From assembly GCA_903889445.1 (NCBI GenBank), contig CAISXF010000064.1:28229-92228 (forward strand): a stretch of 64,000 bases of DNA. The letters are read 5' to 3'. A program made the translations under genes and the position numbers. The stretch comes from an uncultured Pseudomonadota bacterium. GTDB taxonomy: Bacteria > Pseudomonadota > Gammaproteobacteria > Methylococcales > Methylomonadaceae. Positions 17,093-25,941 of this stretch are shown here, in pieces. How positions within the stretch are numbered: position 1 is the first letter of the stretch; each line of letters begins with the position of its first letter. Below the pieces are notes generated by a model. The model had not been told where the DNA came from and did no database searches. It worked only from the letters and a program-made list of their open reading frames with translations.

Positions 17093-18598
17093 TTATAAAC
17101 TTGCTTGCAAGTTATAAATTGAGCTGCCAATTAAACGAATTGGAATCACGACGTGTTTACCCGAAACATTTACCGTAACTTCTTTCACGCCTTGCGACGT
17201 TTGAATTTTCACGGTTGATTGACCTTGTGGTAATTTCACTCGTGCAATCGTAATTTCAGCGGGTAATAAGCCCCAAGTGCGTTCATCGGCTTGTTCAGTC
17301 GCAACATTCACGGCATTCACGACTAAACCTGCTAATAGGTTTTGTTTATAAACCGCTGTTTGCGCTCCGCCTTTAACTGCTGCACGAATTGCTGCGCGAA
17401 CCATAATCCAAGGCAGATTATCTTTCAATGAGCGACGCGATAAGTTTTCAATGCTTGTGATGGTGGTTAATGGCATTGTTGAATTATTTGGCAAGCTAAT
17501 CGAAATCGCTTTATTGGCTGAAATCGGATTCGTTTCTAAAACAGGAAATGAAATTGGCACAACGCCCGCATAAGGAATTGGCAACGGAATCATGATTGAT
17601 TTTTTGAACGGTGCAACACCTGTTTCAACGACAAACAACACATCACTTTCGTTAGATTGTGCGATAAATGGTGACGTTTGCACAGGGACGGGTGCAGCAA
17701 TCGGCGCAGCAGCAATTTGTTGTACTGATTTTCCTTTTTTGCCTTTCTTTTTAGATTTTTTCGCAGACGATTTTGTTAAAGGCAATGCCGCTTTTTCTTG
17801 TTGAGAAATTACAGGTATTGCGGGTTTTGCCAAACGATTATCCATGCCCGTTAAGCCTTCTTTTAAAACTTTCAAAGAGGGCTGTAGCTCAATAGCGGTA
17901 AGATAACTGGCGGTTGCTAAACTGGTTTCCCCCGCCGCTTCGTACAAAAATCCCGATAAATAATGACTAAACGCATTTTGGTAGCCATTTTTTAAACTGG
18001 TGACATCGGGACTGTTAAGCGTAGCAATCGGATAACCTTTTAAATCTTCCGATTTTGTTGTGTAGCCTTTTTCTTTGGCAGTATTTTCGGCTTCGTCAAC
18101 GTCTTTTTCATGCAGCCTTTTAATCAAATTTTCGCGTTCCCACGTTTTTTTAATTTCAACCAATGCGTTTTCTGTTTTGCCAGCGGCTAAATAAGCCAGC
18201 GCAAGACGAGTTGAAAGCATGACTTTTTCGTAATCTTCGCCATCGTAACGGCGTAATTTATCATTCACGACAACAGAGCCAACCGCTTGACCGACTTTTG
18301 CGCCGCTGATTTTTGCTTCACTTTCCCATTGCGCGATGATTTTATCGGCTTCTGTCCACGTTGCAATCGTGTCTGGATAAAGTTTTTTCAAACGCTGCAA
18401 TTCGCCTTTTTCCATGAAATAAAGCAAATCTTTATCTGAACCTGTTTTAGCTTCATGTTCAGTAATAGCTTGATCAACTTGCCCAGTCGCAATGCTTGAA
18501 ACAAGCGTTTGCGTTTCTGAATTGTAAGATCTAAATGTCGCGCAACCATTTAAAGTTAAAAATGCAGCAAATAGAGCATAACTTCTTTTTTGTTTCAT
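17093..18598 (-). CDS. COG3014-type lipoprotein
   Basis: A 501-residue lipoprotein (lipobox TLNGC, Cys at 19) with an N-terminal helical, tetratricopeptide-like half (MLSTRLALAYLAAGKTENALVEI; FSHYLSGFLYEAAGETSLATASYLTAIEL). A Lys-rich linker (about 275-290, KKSKKKGKKGK) separates it from a beta-rich C-terminal half. It is the first gene of the COG3014-ycfL-lpoB cluster found in several marine gammaproteobacteria. Its role is unknown, presumably envelope-related by linkage to lpoB. Confidence 0.8.
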   Translation of the reverse strand: MKQKRSYALFAAFLTLNGCATFRSYNSETQTLVSSIATGQVDQAITEHEAKTGSDKDLLYFMEKGELQRLKKLYPDTIATWTEADKIIAQWESEAKISGAKVGQAVGSVVVNDKLRRYDGEDYEKVMLSTRLALAYLAAGKTENALVEIKKTWERENLIKRLHEKDVDEAENTAKEKGYTTKSEDLKGYPIATLNSPDVTSLKNGYQNAFSHYLSGFLYEAAGETSLATASYLTAIELQPSLKVLKEGLTGMDNRLAKPAIPVISQQEKAALPLTKSSAKKSKKKGKKGKSVQQIAAAPIAAPVPVQTSPFIAQSNESDVLFVVETGVAPFKKSIMIPLPIPYAGVVPISFPVLETNPISANKAISISLPNNSTMPLTTITSIENLSRRSLKDNLPWIMVRAAIRAAVKGGAQTAVYKQNLLAGLVVNAVNVATEQADERTWGLLPAEITIARVKLPQGQSTVKIQTSQGVKEVTVNVSGKHVVIPIRLIGSSIYNLQASL

Positions 18599-18673
18599 AA
18601 GCGTTACCTAAAAATTATTTTGTAAGGGTGGCGATTATGTTCTTGCAAATGAGCAAACTCAAGCTAATTCAAG

Positions 18674-20233
18674 TTAAATTCTGGCATAGCGTTCAAACTT
18701 TTTCTTGCCATAAAAATTGACCAATTCAACAGTGATATTATCTTCGGCAGCAGATTCTAAAAATTCTTCAATCACTTCTAAAATATCGTAATCGACAAAA
18801 TCCGTTTTCGAGGCATCAATAATCACAGTGCTGTTTTCAGGGATTTGTAAAATGAATTTGCGAAGCAACGCTTTGTTTAAAAATGACACGTCTTTGTTAA
18901 AAGATAATAGATAATTCAAATTGTCTTTTGAAAGCGTAATCGCGGCTTGATAATTGGCTTTTATGACAAAAAATAAACCAATCACGACACCAATTACCAT
19001 ACCTTTTAGCAAATCCGTTACTAGAATTGCCACAATTGTTATGGCAAATGGTAAAAACTGACTCATTCCTTTTTTGTAGAAACGTTTGAAGACGCTAGGA
19101 TTTGCAAGTTTATAGCCCGTGTGCAATAAAATTGCCGACAAACACGCTAATGGGATCATGTTTAAAAATGTCGCCAAAAACATCACACTCAACAGTAACC
19201 ACATTCCGTGTAAAAAACATGAAACGTATGTTCGTCCACCCGAGTTAATGTTTGCCGCACTTCGCACGATGACTGCCGTCATGGGCAATCCGCCTAACAA
19301 ACCACTGACGATATTGCCCACGCCTTGTGCTTTAAGTTCCCGATTTGTTGGGGAAATACGTTTGAGCGGATCAAGTTTATCTGTTGCTTCCAAACTCAAT
19401 AACGTTTCCAAACTGGCAATAATGGCAATGGTCGCGGCGACAACATAAGTGTGTGGATTGGTTAAATACTGAAAATCAGGAAAAATGAAATTATCGAAAA
19501 ATTCTTTTGGACTATTTGTAATCGGTAGGCTGACTAAATGTTTTGCACTAACGGCAAAGTCTGGCGCGAATTGCATCGCCCATTCATTAAAACCAACACC
19601 CCAAATAACAGCAATTAACGGCGCAGGAATAAATTTTAGAATGGGGTGGCTTTTAAAAAATCCCCAACCGATTAAAATCAACAATGCCACGCTACTAATA
19701 ATGACTGCACCTAATGAAATGGCACTAAATGAATCGAATAATTCTAAAAAACTCGATTCAGCCGTTTCTTGCATATAACTTTCGTCGCCTTCATAACTGG
19801 TGTCATAACCTGTCGCGTGCGGAATTTGTTTAATAATTAAAATTAAACCAATTGCGGCAAGCATCCCTTCAATCACTGCGGAAGGAAAAAATGCGCCGAT
19901 AATACCAGCGCGTAAATAACCCAATGCCAGTTGAAAAATACCTGCTAAAACCACAGCCACCAATAAACCTTGAAAACTGCCCAGTTTTTCAATAGCAGTA
20001 AAAACAATCACCGTTAAACCCGCAGCAGGTCCAGAAACACAAAGTTGCGAACCACTTAACATTGAAACCAAAAGTCCACCAACTAATCCTGCAATGAGTC
20101 CAGAAAATAACGGCGCACCCGAAGCTAATGCAATGCCTAAACATAATGGTAAGGCGACTAAAAAAACCACTAATGACGCAGGTGCATCATCTTTAAAATG
20201 CTTACTGTAATACTGAATGTGTTTGTGAATCAT
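18674..20233 (-). CDS. SulP-family anion transporter, probably bicarbonate
   Basis: A 519-residue SulP permease with ten or more membrane helices (SLVVFLVALPLCLGIALASG, SGPAAGLTVIVF, GLLGGLPMTAVIVRSAANIN) and a short C-terminal STAS-like segment (about 455-519, NSTVIIDASKTDFVDYDILEVIEEF). SulP proteins carry sulfate, bicarbonate or other anions, and sequence alone does not fix the substrate. The gene lies 19 bases downstream of a secreted iota-type carbonic anhydrase gene, which points to bicarbonate uptake. Confidence 0.9.
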   Translation of the reverse strand: MIHKHIQYYSKHFKDDAPASLVVFLVALPLCLGIALASGAPLFSGLIAGLVGGLLVSMLSGSQLCVSGPAAGLTVIVFTAIEKLGSFQGLLVAVVLAGIFQLALGYLRAGIIGAFFPSAVIEGMLAAIGLILIIKQIPHATGYDTSYEGDESYMQETAESSFLELFDSFSAISLGAVIISSVALLILIGWGFFKSHPILKFIPAPLIAVIWGVGFNEWAMQFAPDFAVSAKHLVSLPITNSPKEFFDNFIFPDFQYLTNPHTYVVAATIAIIASLETLLSLEATDKLDPLKRISPTNRELKAQGVGNIVSGLLGGLPMTAVIVRSAANINSGGRTYVSCFLHGMWLLLSVMFLATFLNMIPLACLSAILLHTGYKLANPSVFKRFYKKGMSQFLPFAITIVAILVTDLLKGMVIGVVIGLFFVIKANYQAAITLSKDNLNYLLSFNKDVSFLNKALLRKFILQIPENSTVIIDASKTDFVDYDILEVIEEFLESAAEDNITVELVNFYGKKKFERYARI

Positions 20234-20252
20234 GGTGGCAAGACTCCGTTAT

Positions 20253-20771
20253 TTAGTGGTTTTTTTGTTTTTTAACGCTTTCTGGCATCAATGAAGAATG
20301 ATGATGCTCAATTAACCACTGGTCATCATCGTATTCATAAACGAACGAGTAACGCGCAGGCACTTCTTTGATTTTGCCATTTTTTTCGTGAAGTGTGAAA
20401 GTGTAAAGTCCTGTATCTGACGCAGTATTGCAACCAATACTGATGCTGCGCGAATCAATTTTCCCTTGAGGCTTTTTTTCTAAGAAATGCACAAAATAAT
20501 CTTCGATTTTTTCGTGTGTTGGACGCACTTCGTTTGAAAGTGTCGCTAATAAAACCGCATCATGCGCGTATAAAGAAGCAACATTTTCGGCATTTAATGT
20601 CGCAAGTGCGGCATTCCAAAGATCGAATAAAGCGGCAATTTCGGCTTCGGTTGTTTTTACACAAGTTATGGTGTTATGTGTTTCAGCGTGGGGGTGTACA
20701 AAAGCTGGTTCTGCTTGAACTGAAAATGAAGTCGCGGAGAAAATAGCTAAAACAGTAAATATCTTTTTCAT
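20253..20771 (-). CDS. Periplasmic iota-class carbonic anhydrase (SgcJ/EcaC-like)
   Basis: A 172-residue protein with a clear signal peptide (1-20, VQA-E) and an NTF2-like (DUF4440/SgcJ) domain. The C-terminal part has the iota carbonic anhydrase signature: W152-x-I-x-x-H-H-S-S at 157-160 followed by MPE. This class hydrates CO2 and includes metal-free members. The protein is probably periplasmic. It precedes a SulP transporter by 19 bases, so hydration of CO2 outside the membrane could feed a bicarbonate carrier. The family call rests on the HHSS motif, length and signal peptide; enzymatic activity is inferred. Confidence 0.82.
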   Translation of the reverse strand: MKKIFTVLAIFSATSFSVQAEPAFVHPHAETHNTITCVKTTEAEIAALFDLWNAALATLNAENVASLYAHDAVLLATLSNEVRPTHEKIEDYFVHFLEKKPQGKIDSRSISIGCNTASDTGLYTFTLHEKNGKIKEVPARYSFVYEYDDDQWLIEHHHSSLMPESVKKQKNH

Positions 20772-20793
20772 AATAATTCCAAATTGGTGGGTA

Positions 20794-20820
20794 GAAAAAA
20801 GGCGATTTAAAAATCGCCTT
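20794..20820 (-). terminator. Intrinsic terminator of the aminotransferase gene
   Basis: On the minus strand AAGGCGATTT pairs with AAATCGCCTT and is followed by a T-run. It starts 6 bases after the aminotransferase stop and separates it from the iota-CA/SulP unit. Confidence 0.88.
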
Positions 20821-20825
20821 GTGTT

Positions 20826-22007
20826 TTAAATTGCTTGCTTGATTCTATCAAGAGCCGTTTTTAGATTTTCCATACTGGTCGCAATCGAAAGCCGAATATG
20901 TCCCGCCGTTCCAAATGCCGAGCCAGGAACAAGTGCCACACCTGCTTTTTCAATCAAATAATCCGAAAACGCTAAATCGTCATCAATGCCATCTAAACGT
21001 TCAAGTAATTTTTCAATGTTCGGAAAAACGTAAAATGTGCCGTCTGTTTCAACACATTCCACGCCGTCAATTGTGTTCAATTCAGCAACAACGAAATCGT
21101 GACGTTTTTTGAATTCTTTGTTCATTTCAGCAATAAAACTTTGATCGCCAGTCAATGCAGCAAGTGCTGCATATTGTGAAATTGACGTTGGATTCGAGGT
21201 GCTTTGTGATTGAATCGTACACATGGCTTCAATCAATTTTTCATTTCCCGCCGCATAACCAATGCGCCAGCCCGTCATCGAATAGGCTTTTGACACGCCA
21301 TTCATCACAACCGTGCGATCGTAAAATTCAGGATGCGCGTTCAAAATGTTCACAAATTGTTTGCCTTCCCACAAAATATGCTCGTACATATCGTCGGTTG
21401 CGATAATGATATTTGGAAAATCCGTTAACACATCGCCTAACGCTTTTAATTCATCTAGCGAATATGCCGAACCCGAAGGATTTGATGGGCTATTGATGAA
21501 AATCAAACGAGTTTTATCCGTAATCGCTGCACGAAGTTGTTCAGGTGAAATTTTGAAATTCTGCGCTTGTGTGGTTTCAATAATGACGGGAACGCCGTCT
21601 GCCAACAAAACCATATCAGGATATGAAACCCAATATGGCGCAGGAATAATCACTTCATCGCCAGCATTTAAAAGGGCTTGCGTTAAATTAAACGAGCTTT
21701 GTTTGCCGCCACAGGAAACTAAAATTTGTTTCGGGTTGTAGTCTAAACCGTTGTCTTTTTTGAACTTGTCGATAATCGCTTTTTTCAACGGCGCAATGCC
21801 ATCAACAGCGGTGTATTTCGTGAAACCCTTGTTAATCGCTTCAATCGCGGCGTGTTTGATAAAATCAGGCGTGTCGAAATCGGGTTCGCCCGCACCCAAA
21901 CCAATAATATCGTGACCTGCGGCTCGCATTTGAGCAGCTCTAGCGGTAATGGCTAAAGTTGGGGAAGGTTTTACTGCATTAACGCGATTAGAAAGTGTGA
22001 TGCTCAT
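20826..22007 (-). CDS. Pyridoxal-phosphate aminotransferase (AspC-like, class I)
   Basis: A 393-residue class I/II aminotransferase of the bacterial Ib aspartate aminotransferase type (RAAQMRAAGHDIIGLGAGEPDFDTP; NSPSNPSGSAYSLDELKAL). The PLP lysine lies in MNGVSKAYSMTGWRIGYAAG. It would exchange aspartate and 2-oxoglutarate, perhaps also prephenate. The ATG at 22007 gives the usual MSITLSNRVN start; an in-frame ATG at 22040 would run into the repeat. A terminator follows directly. Confidence 0.92.
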   Translation of the reverse strand: MSITLSNRVNAVKPSPTLAITARAAQMRAAGHDIIGLGAGEPDFDTPDFIKHAAIEAINKGFTKYTAVDGIAPLKKAIIDKFKKDNGLDYNPKQILVSCGGKQSSFNLTQALLNAGDEVIIPAPYWVSYPDMVLLADGVPVIIETTQAQNFKISPEQLRAAITDKTRLIFINSPSNPSGSAYSLDELKALGDVLTDFPNIIIATDDMYEHILWEGKQFVNILNAHPEFYDRTVVMNGVSKAYSMTGWRIGYAAGNEKLIEAMCTIQSQSTSNPTSISQYAALAALTGDQSFIAEMNKEFKKRHDFVVAELNTIDGVECVETDGTFYVFPNIEKLLERLDGIDDDLAFSDYLIEKAGVALVPGSAFGTAGHIRLSIATSMENLKTALDRIKQAI

Positions 22008-22023
22008 ATTTTTGAAATGTCGT

Positions 22024-22089
22024 TGTGGGCGCGAATTCATTCGCGCTTTTTAAAAGGTCAAAAGCAAGCGCGAATTTGTCGCGCCCACA
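22024..22089. repeat. GC-rich inverted repeat
   Basis: Arms TGTGGGCGCGAATTCATTCGCGCT-like (22024-22047) and its inverse (22067-22089) share a TGTGGGCGCGA end and an inner ATTCGCGCT. It lies between htpX and the aminotransferase. Related short GC-rich hairpins lie at 25913 and 56594. It may be a dispersed element; a role as terminator of htpX is also possible. Confidence 0.7.
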
Positions 22090-22115
22090 TTATGAAATAC
22101 CGAATTTTCGGTCGA

Positions 22116-22994
22116 TTAACGTAAGTTTTGTAACGCCGCGATGCGTTCTTCAAGCGGCGGATGCGTCATGAATAACCGCATCGTACCACCGCCGTTAATA
22201 CCGAATGCTGCGAGTTGTCCGGGTAACGCTTCGGGTTCGTGCGAACGTTGCAAAGCCCGCAATGCGGAAATCATTTTTTCGCGTCCGGCTAAATTCGCGC
22301 CACCTGCGTCGGCTCTGAATTCGCGGTAACGTGAAAACCACATCGTCAACATTGAAGCTAAAATACCGAGGGCGATTTGTGCGACCATTTGCGTGACGTA
22401 ATACGCCCAACCGTAGCCACTTTCTTCATTTTTCAAAATTACTTTATCGACAAAGTGACCGATAATCGTCGCGAAAAAATACACAAACGTATTGATTACA
22501 CCTTGCATTAACGCCATCGTAATCATGTCGCCATTCGCAACGTGACTGATTTCATGTCCGACAACGGCTTCGACTTCGTCCGCACTCATGCTATGCAATA
22601 ACCCCGTGCTGACGGCGACTAATGCGCTGTTGCGATTTGCACCGGTGGCAAAGGCATTGGGTTCGAGCGATTCAAAAATACCGACTTCTGGCATGCCAAT
22701 TCCCGCTTGTTGCGCTTGACGCGCCACAATATCGACCAACCATCTTTCAGTTTGGTTTTGTGGCGATTCAATAACCACCACTCCCATGCCTCTTTTCGCC
22801 GACCATTTCGACATGAACAACGAAATCACCGAACCCGCTGAACCGATAATGGCGGACATCACCAGCAATTTTGGCAAATCCAAATCCATGCCATTTGCCT
22901 TCAATGAACTGTGCAAACCTAACAGGTTAAAAATAGTGCCAATCACCACCATTACAGCAAGGTTAGTGACTAAAAATAGAAAGATGCGTTTCAT
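22116..22994 (-). CDS. htpX: HtpX, membrane zinc protease
   Basis: Inner-membrane heat-shock protease that degrades damaged membrane proteins. The 292-residue product has two N-terminal membrane helices, the zinc motif HEISH (147-151), two later helices and the third-ligand region (YREFRADAGGANLAG). A strong GAGGA precedes the ATG at 22994; an in-frame start 63 bases upstream would add a hydrophobic leader and lacks such a site. Confidence 0.95.
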   Translation of the reverse strand: MKRIFLFLVTNLAVMVVIGTIFNLLGLHSSLKANGMDLDLPKLLVMSAIIGSAGSVISLFMSKWSAKRGMGVVVIESPQNQTERWLVDIVARQAQQAGIGMPEVGIFESLEPNAFATGANRNSALVAVSTGLLHSMSADEVEAVVGHEISHVANGDMITMALMQGVINTFVYFFATIIGHFVDKVILKNEESGYGWAYYVTQMVAQIALGILASMLTMWFSRYREFRADAGGANLAGREKMISALRALQRSHEPEALPGQLAAFGINGGGTMRLFMTHPPLEERIAALQNLR

Positions 22995-23112
22995 AAAATT
23001 ATCCTCTCGATTAAATAACGTAAAGTGATAACTTAACGTTTTTACTATAAAAAGCAAGTATTGTCGCGCTAGATTTTTTCACAAAAGATTCGGATTTGTT
23101 AACGCAATAGCA

Positions 23113-23547
23113 TTACTCCAATTCATTTTTGAGCAACGCATTAAATTCATGGGTTTTTTCTAGTAGCGTGTTGTATTTTATTTCGACTTTATCCATGATT
23201 TCGCTTAAAAAACGGATTAAATCTTCGTCGTCTAATTGTTTGGCGAATGACAAAATGTAATCTTCTAATTCACTCATCGTGTCCGCGTCAACGACTTCTT
23301 CTAAAAATAGCACGGATATTGACGATTCAAGTGCGTCCAATGCCTCTTCTCTGGAATCACTTTTTTTTAATTCGGTTTGCACTAAATCGACGGCTTGGAT
23401 AATTTTCACTGCGACGCGATGAACCATTTTTAACAACGTCAATTTGTCGGTAAATCGATAAAGTTCTGCGGCGGCTTTTTGAATTTCTACCAGCGCGGCG
23501 TTGAGTTCTGTGGGAATAACAGCTGGATTTTGCATAAAATTACTCAT
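23113..23547 (-). CDS. Helical protein of unknown function downstream of recD
   Basis: A 144-residue soluble, mostly helical acidic protein with long amphipathic stretches (AALVEIQKAAAELYRFTDKL; SELEDYILSFAKQL). No motif is recognised. The ATG at 23547 avoids overlap with recD; an in-frame ATG-like start at 23580 would overlap recD by 11 bases. It lies 22 bases after recD and is probably co-transcribed. Association with RecBCD is only positional. Confidence 0.65.
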   Translation of the reverse strand: MSNFMQNPAVIPTELNAALVEIQKAAAELYRFTDKLTLLKMVHRVAVKIIQAVDLVQTELKKSDSREEALDALESSISVLFLEEVVDADTMSELEDYILSFAKQLDDEDLIRFLSEIMDKVEIKYNTLLEKTHEFNALLKNELE

Positions 23548-23569
23548 TATCAATTTTAGAATTTGCCAA

Positions 23570-25246
23570 TTATAGGGCAATTTTGAATTGTTCGACCAAT
23601 CCTGTTACTCGTGCCACATTTGCTTGCACGGTTGCGGTAAAAATGGTCTCCGTTGTGACTAATTTAATACGTTCTTTTGCACGAGTAATGGCGGTATAAA
23701 GCAATTCTTTAGTCAAAATAGTTTGCATTTTTTCTGGCAAACACACACAGACCTCTTCAAATTCCGAGCCTTGGCTTTTGTGAATGGTCATCGCAAAAAC
23801 GGTTTCACAATTGGGCAATCTCGCAGCTGAATAACCTTGTTTCTTGCCATCTGGACGCGGAAAAAATACTTTTATATCGCCGTGTTCATCCGGTAAACAT
23901 AAACCAATATCGCCGTTGTACAATTGCAACGCGGCGTTATTTTGCGTCACCATTACAGGTCGCCCGACGTACCACACGGTTGATAAATTGATTAGTTTTC
24001 GGTCACGCAAGACTTTTTCTAAACGAAAATTTAAATCTGAAACGCTATTTCTGCCTTCACGATGAGCGCATAAAATTTGAAAGCGGTTGAAGGCATCGTA
24101 AATGTCTTTGAAATTCGCTCTCGATTTAATCAATTCAAAATAATCGCTGTGTTGATTTGCTAAATACACCAAATAATCATCGCCCAACTGTTCAATGACG
24201 GCGTTTTTTTGCTGTGTCATTGTCCATGCTAATTTTGCGTCTTGTTGATTGATTGCCGCCGCAAAGGCTTTGATTTCATCTTTAAAACGATAGGTTTTTT
24301 TGAGTTTGATGGTGTTTTGCGGCAAGGCTTGCGTTAAATCGGCTAGAACCGTTCCAGATTCGACGGACGCGAGTTGTTCTTTATCGCCCAATAAAATTAA
24401 CCGTGCAGCGGGTTTTATTGCTTCGACGAGTTTGCTCATCATGGCTAAATCAATCATTGACGCTTCATCGATGACGATTAAATCGTAAGGCAATAAATTT
24501 TTTTCGTTATAGCGAAAATAGGGTGACGGAGGTTTTGCACCCAGTAAACGATGAATGGTTGTGACCGTTTCGGGTAAAACGTCGTTGATTATTTGTTCAA
24601 GTTTTAACGATTTTTTACTGTTTGTAATCGATTCTTGCAAGCGCATCGCTGCTTTGCCAGTCGGTGCAGCGAGTGCGATGTGTAAGGGTTTTTCGGAATG
24701 GAGTGTTTGTAATAATGCCAGAATTTTAACGACGGTGGTTGTTTTACCAGTTCCAGGACCGCCAGTGACAATCGTAAATGCTTGGTTAATGGCGCATTTT
24801 GCGGCTTCACGTTGATCATTTTTTTCTGATTCGATTGAGGTTTCAAAAAAAGTATCGAGTAATTTTTCTAAATTTGAAATTGGCAAATCGGTTTTGTGCA
24901 TTGCCCGTAGTTTTGCAATGAGGCGTTGCTCGTAATCCCAATAGCGGCGCAAATAAAGATGGTTATGTTCGTCAATATGAAGGGGGCAAGTGATAGAATT
25001 TTCGTTGGGGGAAGTCGTTAAACCTGAAATCAGCAATAATTGCCGTTGTGGTTCAGTTAATTTGAGGCAAGTATTGCCTTGATATTGAGTGAACGATAAG
25101 TGTGCTAGTAAAGTTTCTAAGGATTTTTTTTCATCATTTGAAAAATTTGTTAATGCACTGAAAAATTGTGCGAAGGCGACATCGAGACGAGAAAACAGGA
25201 GTGATTCAAGCATAAAAGGTGTGTGCGTTGAAAAAGTGATACCCAT
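23570..25246 (-). CDS. recD: RecD, exodeoxyribonuclease V alpha subunit
   Basis: Superfamily 1B 5'-3' DNA helicase subunit of RecBCD. The 558-residue protein has Walker A GGPGTGKTTT (about 155-165), Walker B VIDEASMID, GDKEQLASVESG and the C-terminal motif MTIHKSQGSEFEEV. The in-frame second Met (12 residues in, MLESLLFSRL) may be the true start. recB and recC, usually upstream in the same operon, are not here: the upstream neighbour is a tRNA, so recD is separated from them. Confidence 0.93.
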   Translation of the reverse strand: MGITFSTHTPFMLESLLFSRLDVAFAQFFSALTNFSNDEKKSLETLLAHLSFTQYQGNTCLKLTEPQRQLLLISGLTTSPNENSITCPLHIDEHNHLYLRRYWDYEQRLIAKLRAMHKTDLPISNLEKLLDTFFETSIESEKNDQREAAKCAINQAFTIVTGGPGTGKTTTVVKILALLQTLHSEKPLHIALAAPTGKAAMRLQESITNSKKSLKLEQIINDVLPETVTTIHRLLGAKPPSPYFRYNEKNLLPYDLIVIDEASMIDLAMMSKLVEAIKPAARLILLGDKEQLASVESGTVLADLTQALPQNTIKLKKTYRFKDEIKAFAAAINQQDAKLAWTMTQQKNAVIEQLGDDYLVYLANQHSDYFELIKSRANFKDIYDAFNRFQILCAHREGRNSVSDLNFRLEKVLRDRKLINLSTVWYVGRPVMVTQNNAALQLYNGDIGLCLPDEHGDIKVFFPRPDGKKQGYSAARLPNCETVFAMTIHKSQGSEFEEVCVCLPEKMQTILTKELLYTAITRAKERIKLVTTETIFTATVQANVARVTGLVEQFKIAL

Positions 25247-25248
25247 AA

Positions 25249-25284
25249 AAAAAGTCTTAATAGGATTAACTATTAAGACTTTTT
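25249..25284 (-). terminator. Terminator of tRNA-Leu
   Basis: On the minus strand AAAAAGTCTTAATAG (25270-25284) pairs with CTATTAAGACTTTTT (25249-25263), ending in T-rich sequence. It lies 4 bases after the tRNA 3' end and overlaps the upstream flank of recD. Confidence 0.85.
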
Positions 25285-25288
25285 ACTT

Positions 25289-25375
25289 TGGTACCGAGGG
25301 CCGGAATCGAACCGGCACGGAGTTTCCCCCACCGGATTTTGAATCCGGCGCGTCTACCAGTTCCGCCACCCCGGC
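25289..25375 (-). tRNA. tRNA-Leu (anticodon CAA)
   Basis: On the minus strand an 87-base sequence starts GCCGGGG and ends CCTCGGTACCA, forming a seven-pair acceptor stem with encoded CCA. The anticodon stem GCCGGATTCAAAATCCGG has CAA in the loop. A long variable arm (TGGGGGAAACTCC) and a T-arm GCCGGTTCGATTCCGGC are present, as in class II leucine tRNAs. A terminator follows. Confidence 0.96.
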
Positions 25376-25496
25376 AAAGTACAGAAATTATAACAATCTT
25401 TTTATAAAAAACCAGTTTTTTATAATTTTATTTTGTTCTAAGTTAAAATATGCGTTCTTACCATAACTTTTATTTTTGTTTTATAAGGGAAATTAA

Positions 25497-25907
25497 ATGA
25501 CTCAACAAGCGACGCTTTCTTTAATTGAAAACTACTACGCCGCATTTAACAACGGCGATATGGACACTTTTTTAAATTTACTGACTGACGATGTCATTCA
25601 CGACATCAATCAAGGAAAGCGTGATGTAGGCAAAGAAGCCTTCACACAATTTATGTCCTGCATGAATTTTAACTACAAAGAACAGCTCGTTGACATGGTG
25701 ATTATGGCTTCCGCTGATGGCAAACGAGCGGCTGCTGAATTCATCGTTGTTGGCGAGTATTTGAAAACCGACGAAGGATTGCCCGAAGCTGACGGGCAAA
25801 AATATCGTTTGCCAGCGGGCGCATTTTTTGAAATCCGTGACAATAAAGTCGCTCGAATCACTAACTATTACAATCTTCAAGATTGGATTGCACAAGTTAG
25901 CGCGTAA
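25497..25907 (+). CDS. NTF2-like / ketosteroid isomerase-related protein
   Basis: A 136-residue SnoaL-type NTF2-fold protein (LIENYYAAFNNGDMDTFLNLLTDDVIHDINQGKRDVGKEAF; FFEIRDNKVARITNYYNLQDW). No signal peptide, unlike the iota carbonic anhydrase at 20253, and no HHSS motif, so it is not the same class. The family includes isomerases, hydrolases and non-enzymatic small-molecule binders; no substrate is evident. A good AAGGGA lies just before the ATG. Single gene, convergent with hemJ. Confidence 0.85.
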   Translation: MTQQATLSLIENYYAAFNNGDMDTFLNLLTDDVIHDINQGKRDVGKEAFTQFMSCMNFNYKEQLVDMVIMASADGKRAAAEFIVVGEYLKTDEGLPEADGQKYRLPAGAFFEIRDNKVARITNYYNLQDWIAQVSA

Positions 25908-25912
25908 ATGTG

Positions 25913-25938
25913 TAGGGGCGGGTTCTAAATCCGCCCTG
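25913..25938. repeat. Short GC-rich hairpin between convergent genes
   Basis: GGGCGGGTT pairs with AATCCGCCC with one wobble, preceded by TGTAG. A similar TGTAG(A)GGGGCG...TCGCC element lies at 56594. It could act as a terminator for both the NTF2-like gene (+) and hemJ (-). Confidence 0.6.
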
Positions 25939-25941
25939 TTT

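Noticed and set aside
25089..25466. Plus-strand open frame crossing recD and tRNA-Leu
   Set aside because: It runs antisense through recD and the tRNA and has no protein-like features.
25497..25907. NTF2-like protein as a second iota carbonic anhydrase
   Set aside because: It lacks the signal peptide and the HHSS motif present in the 20253 protein.
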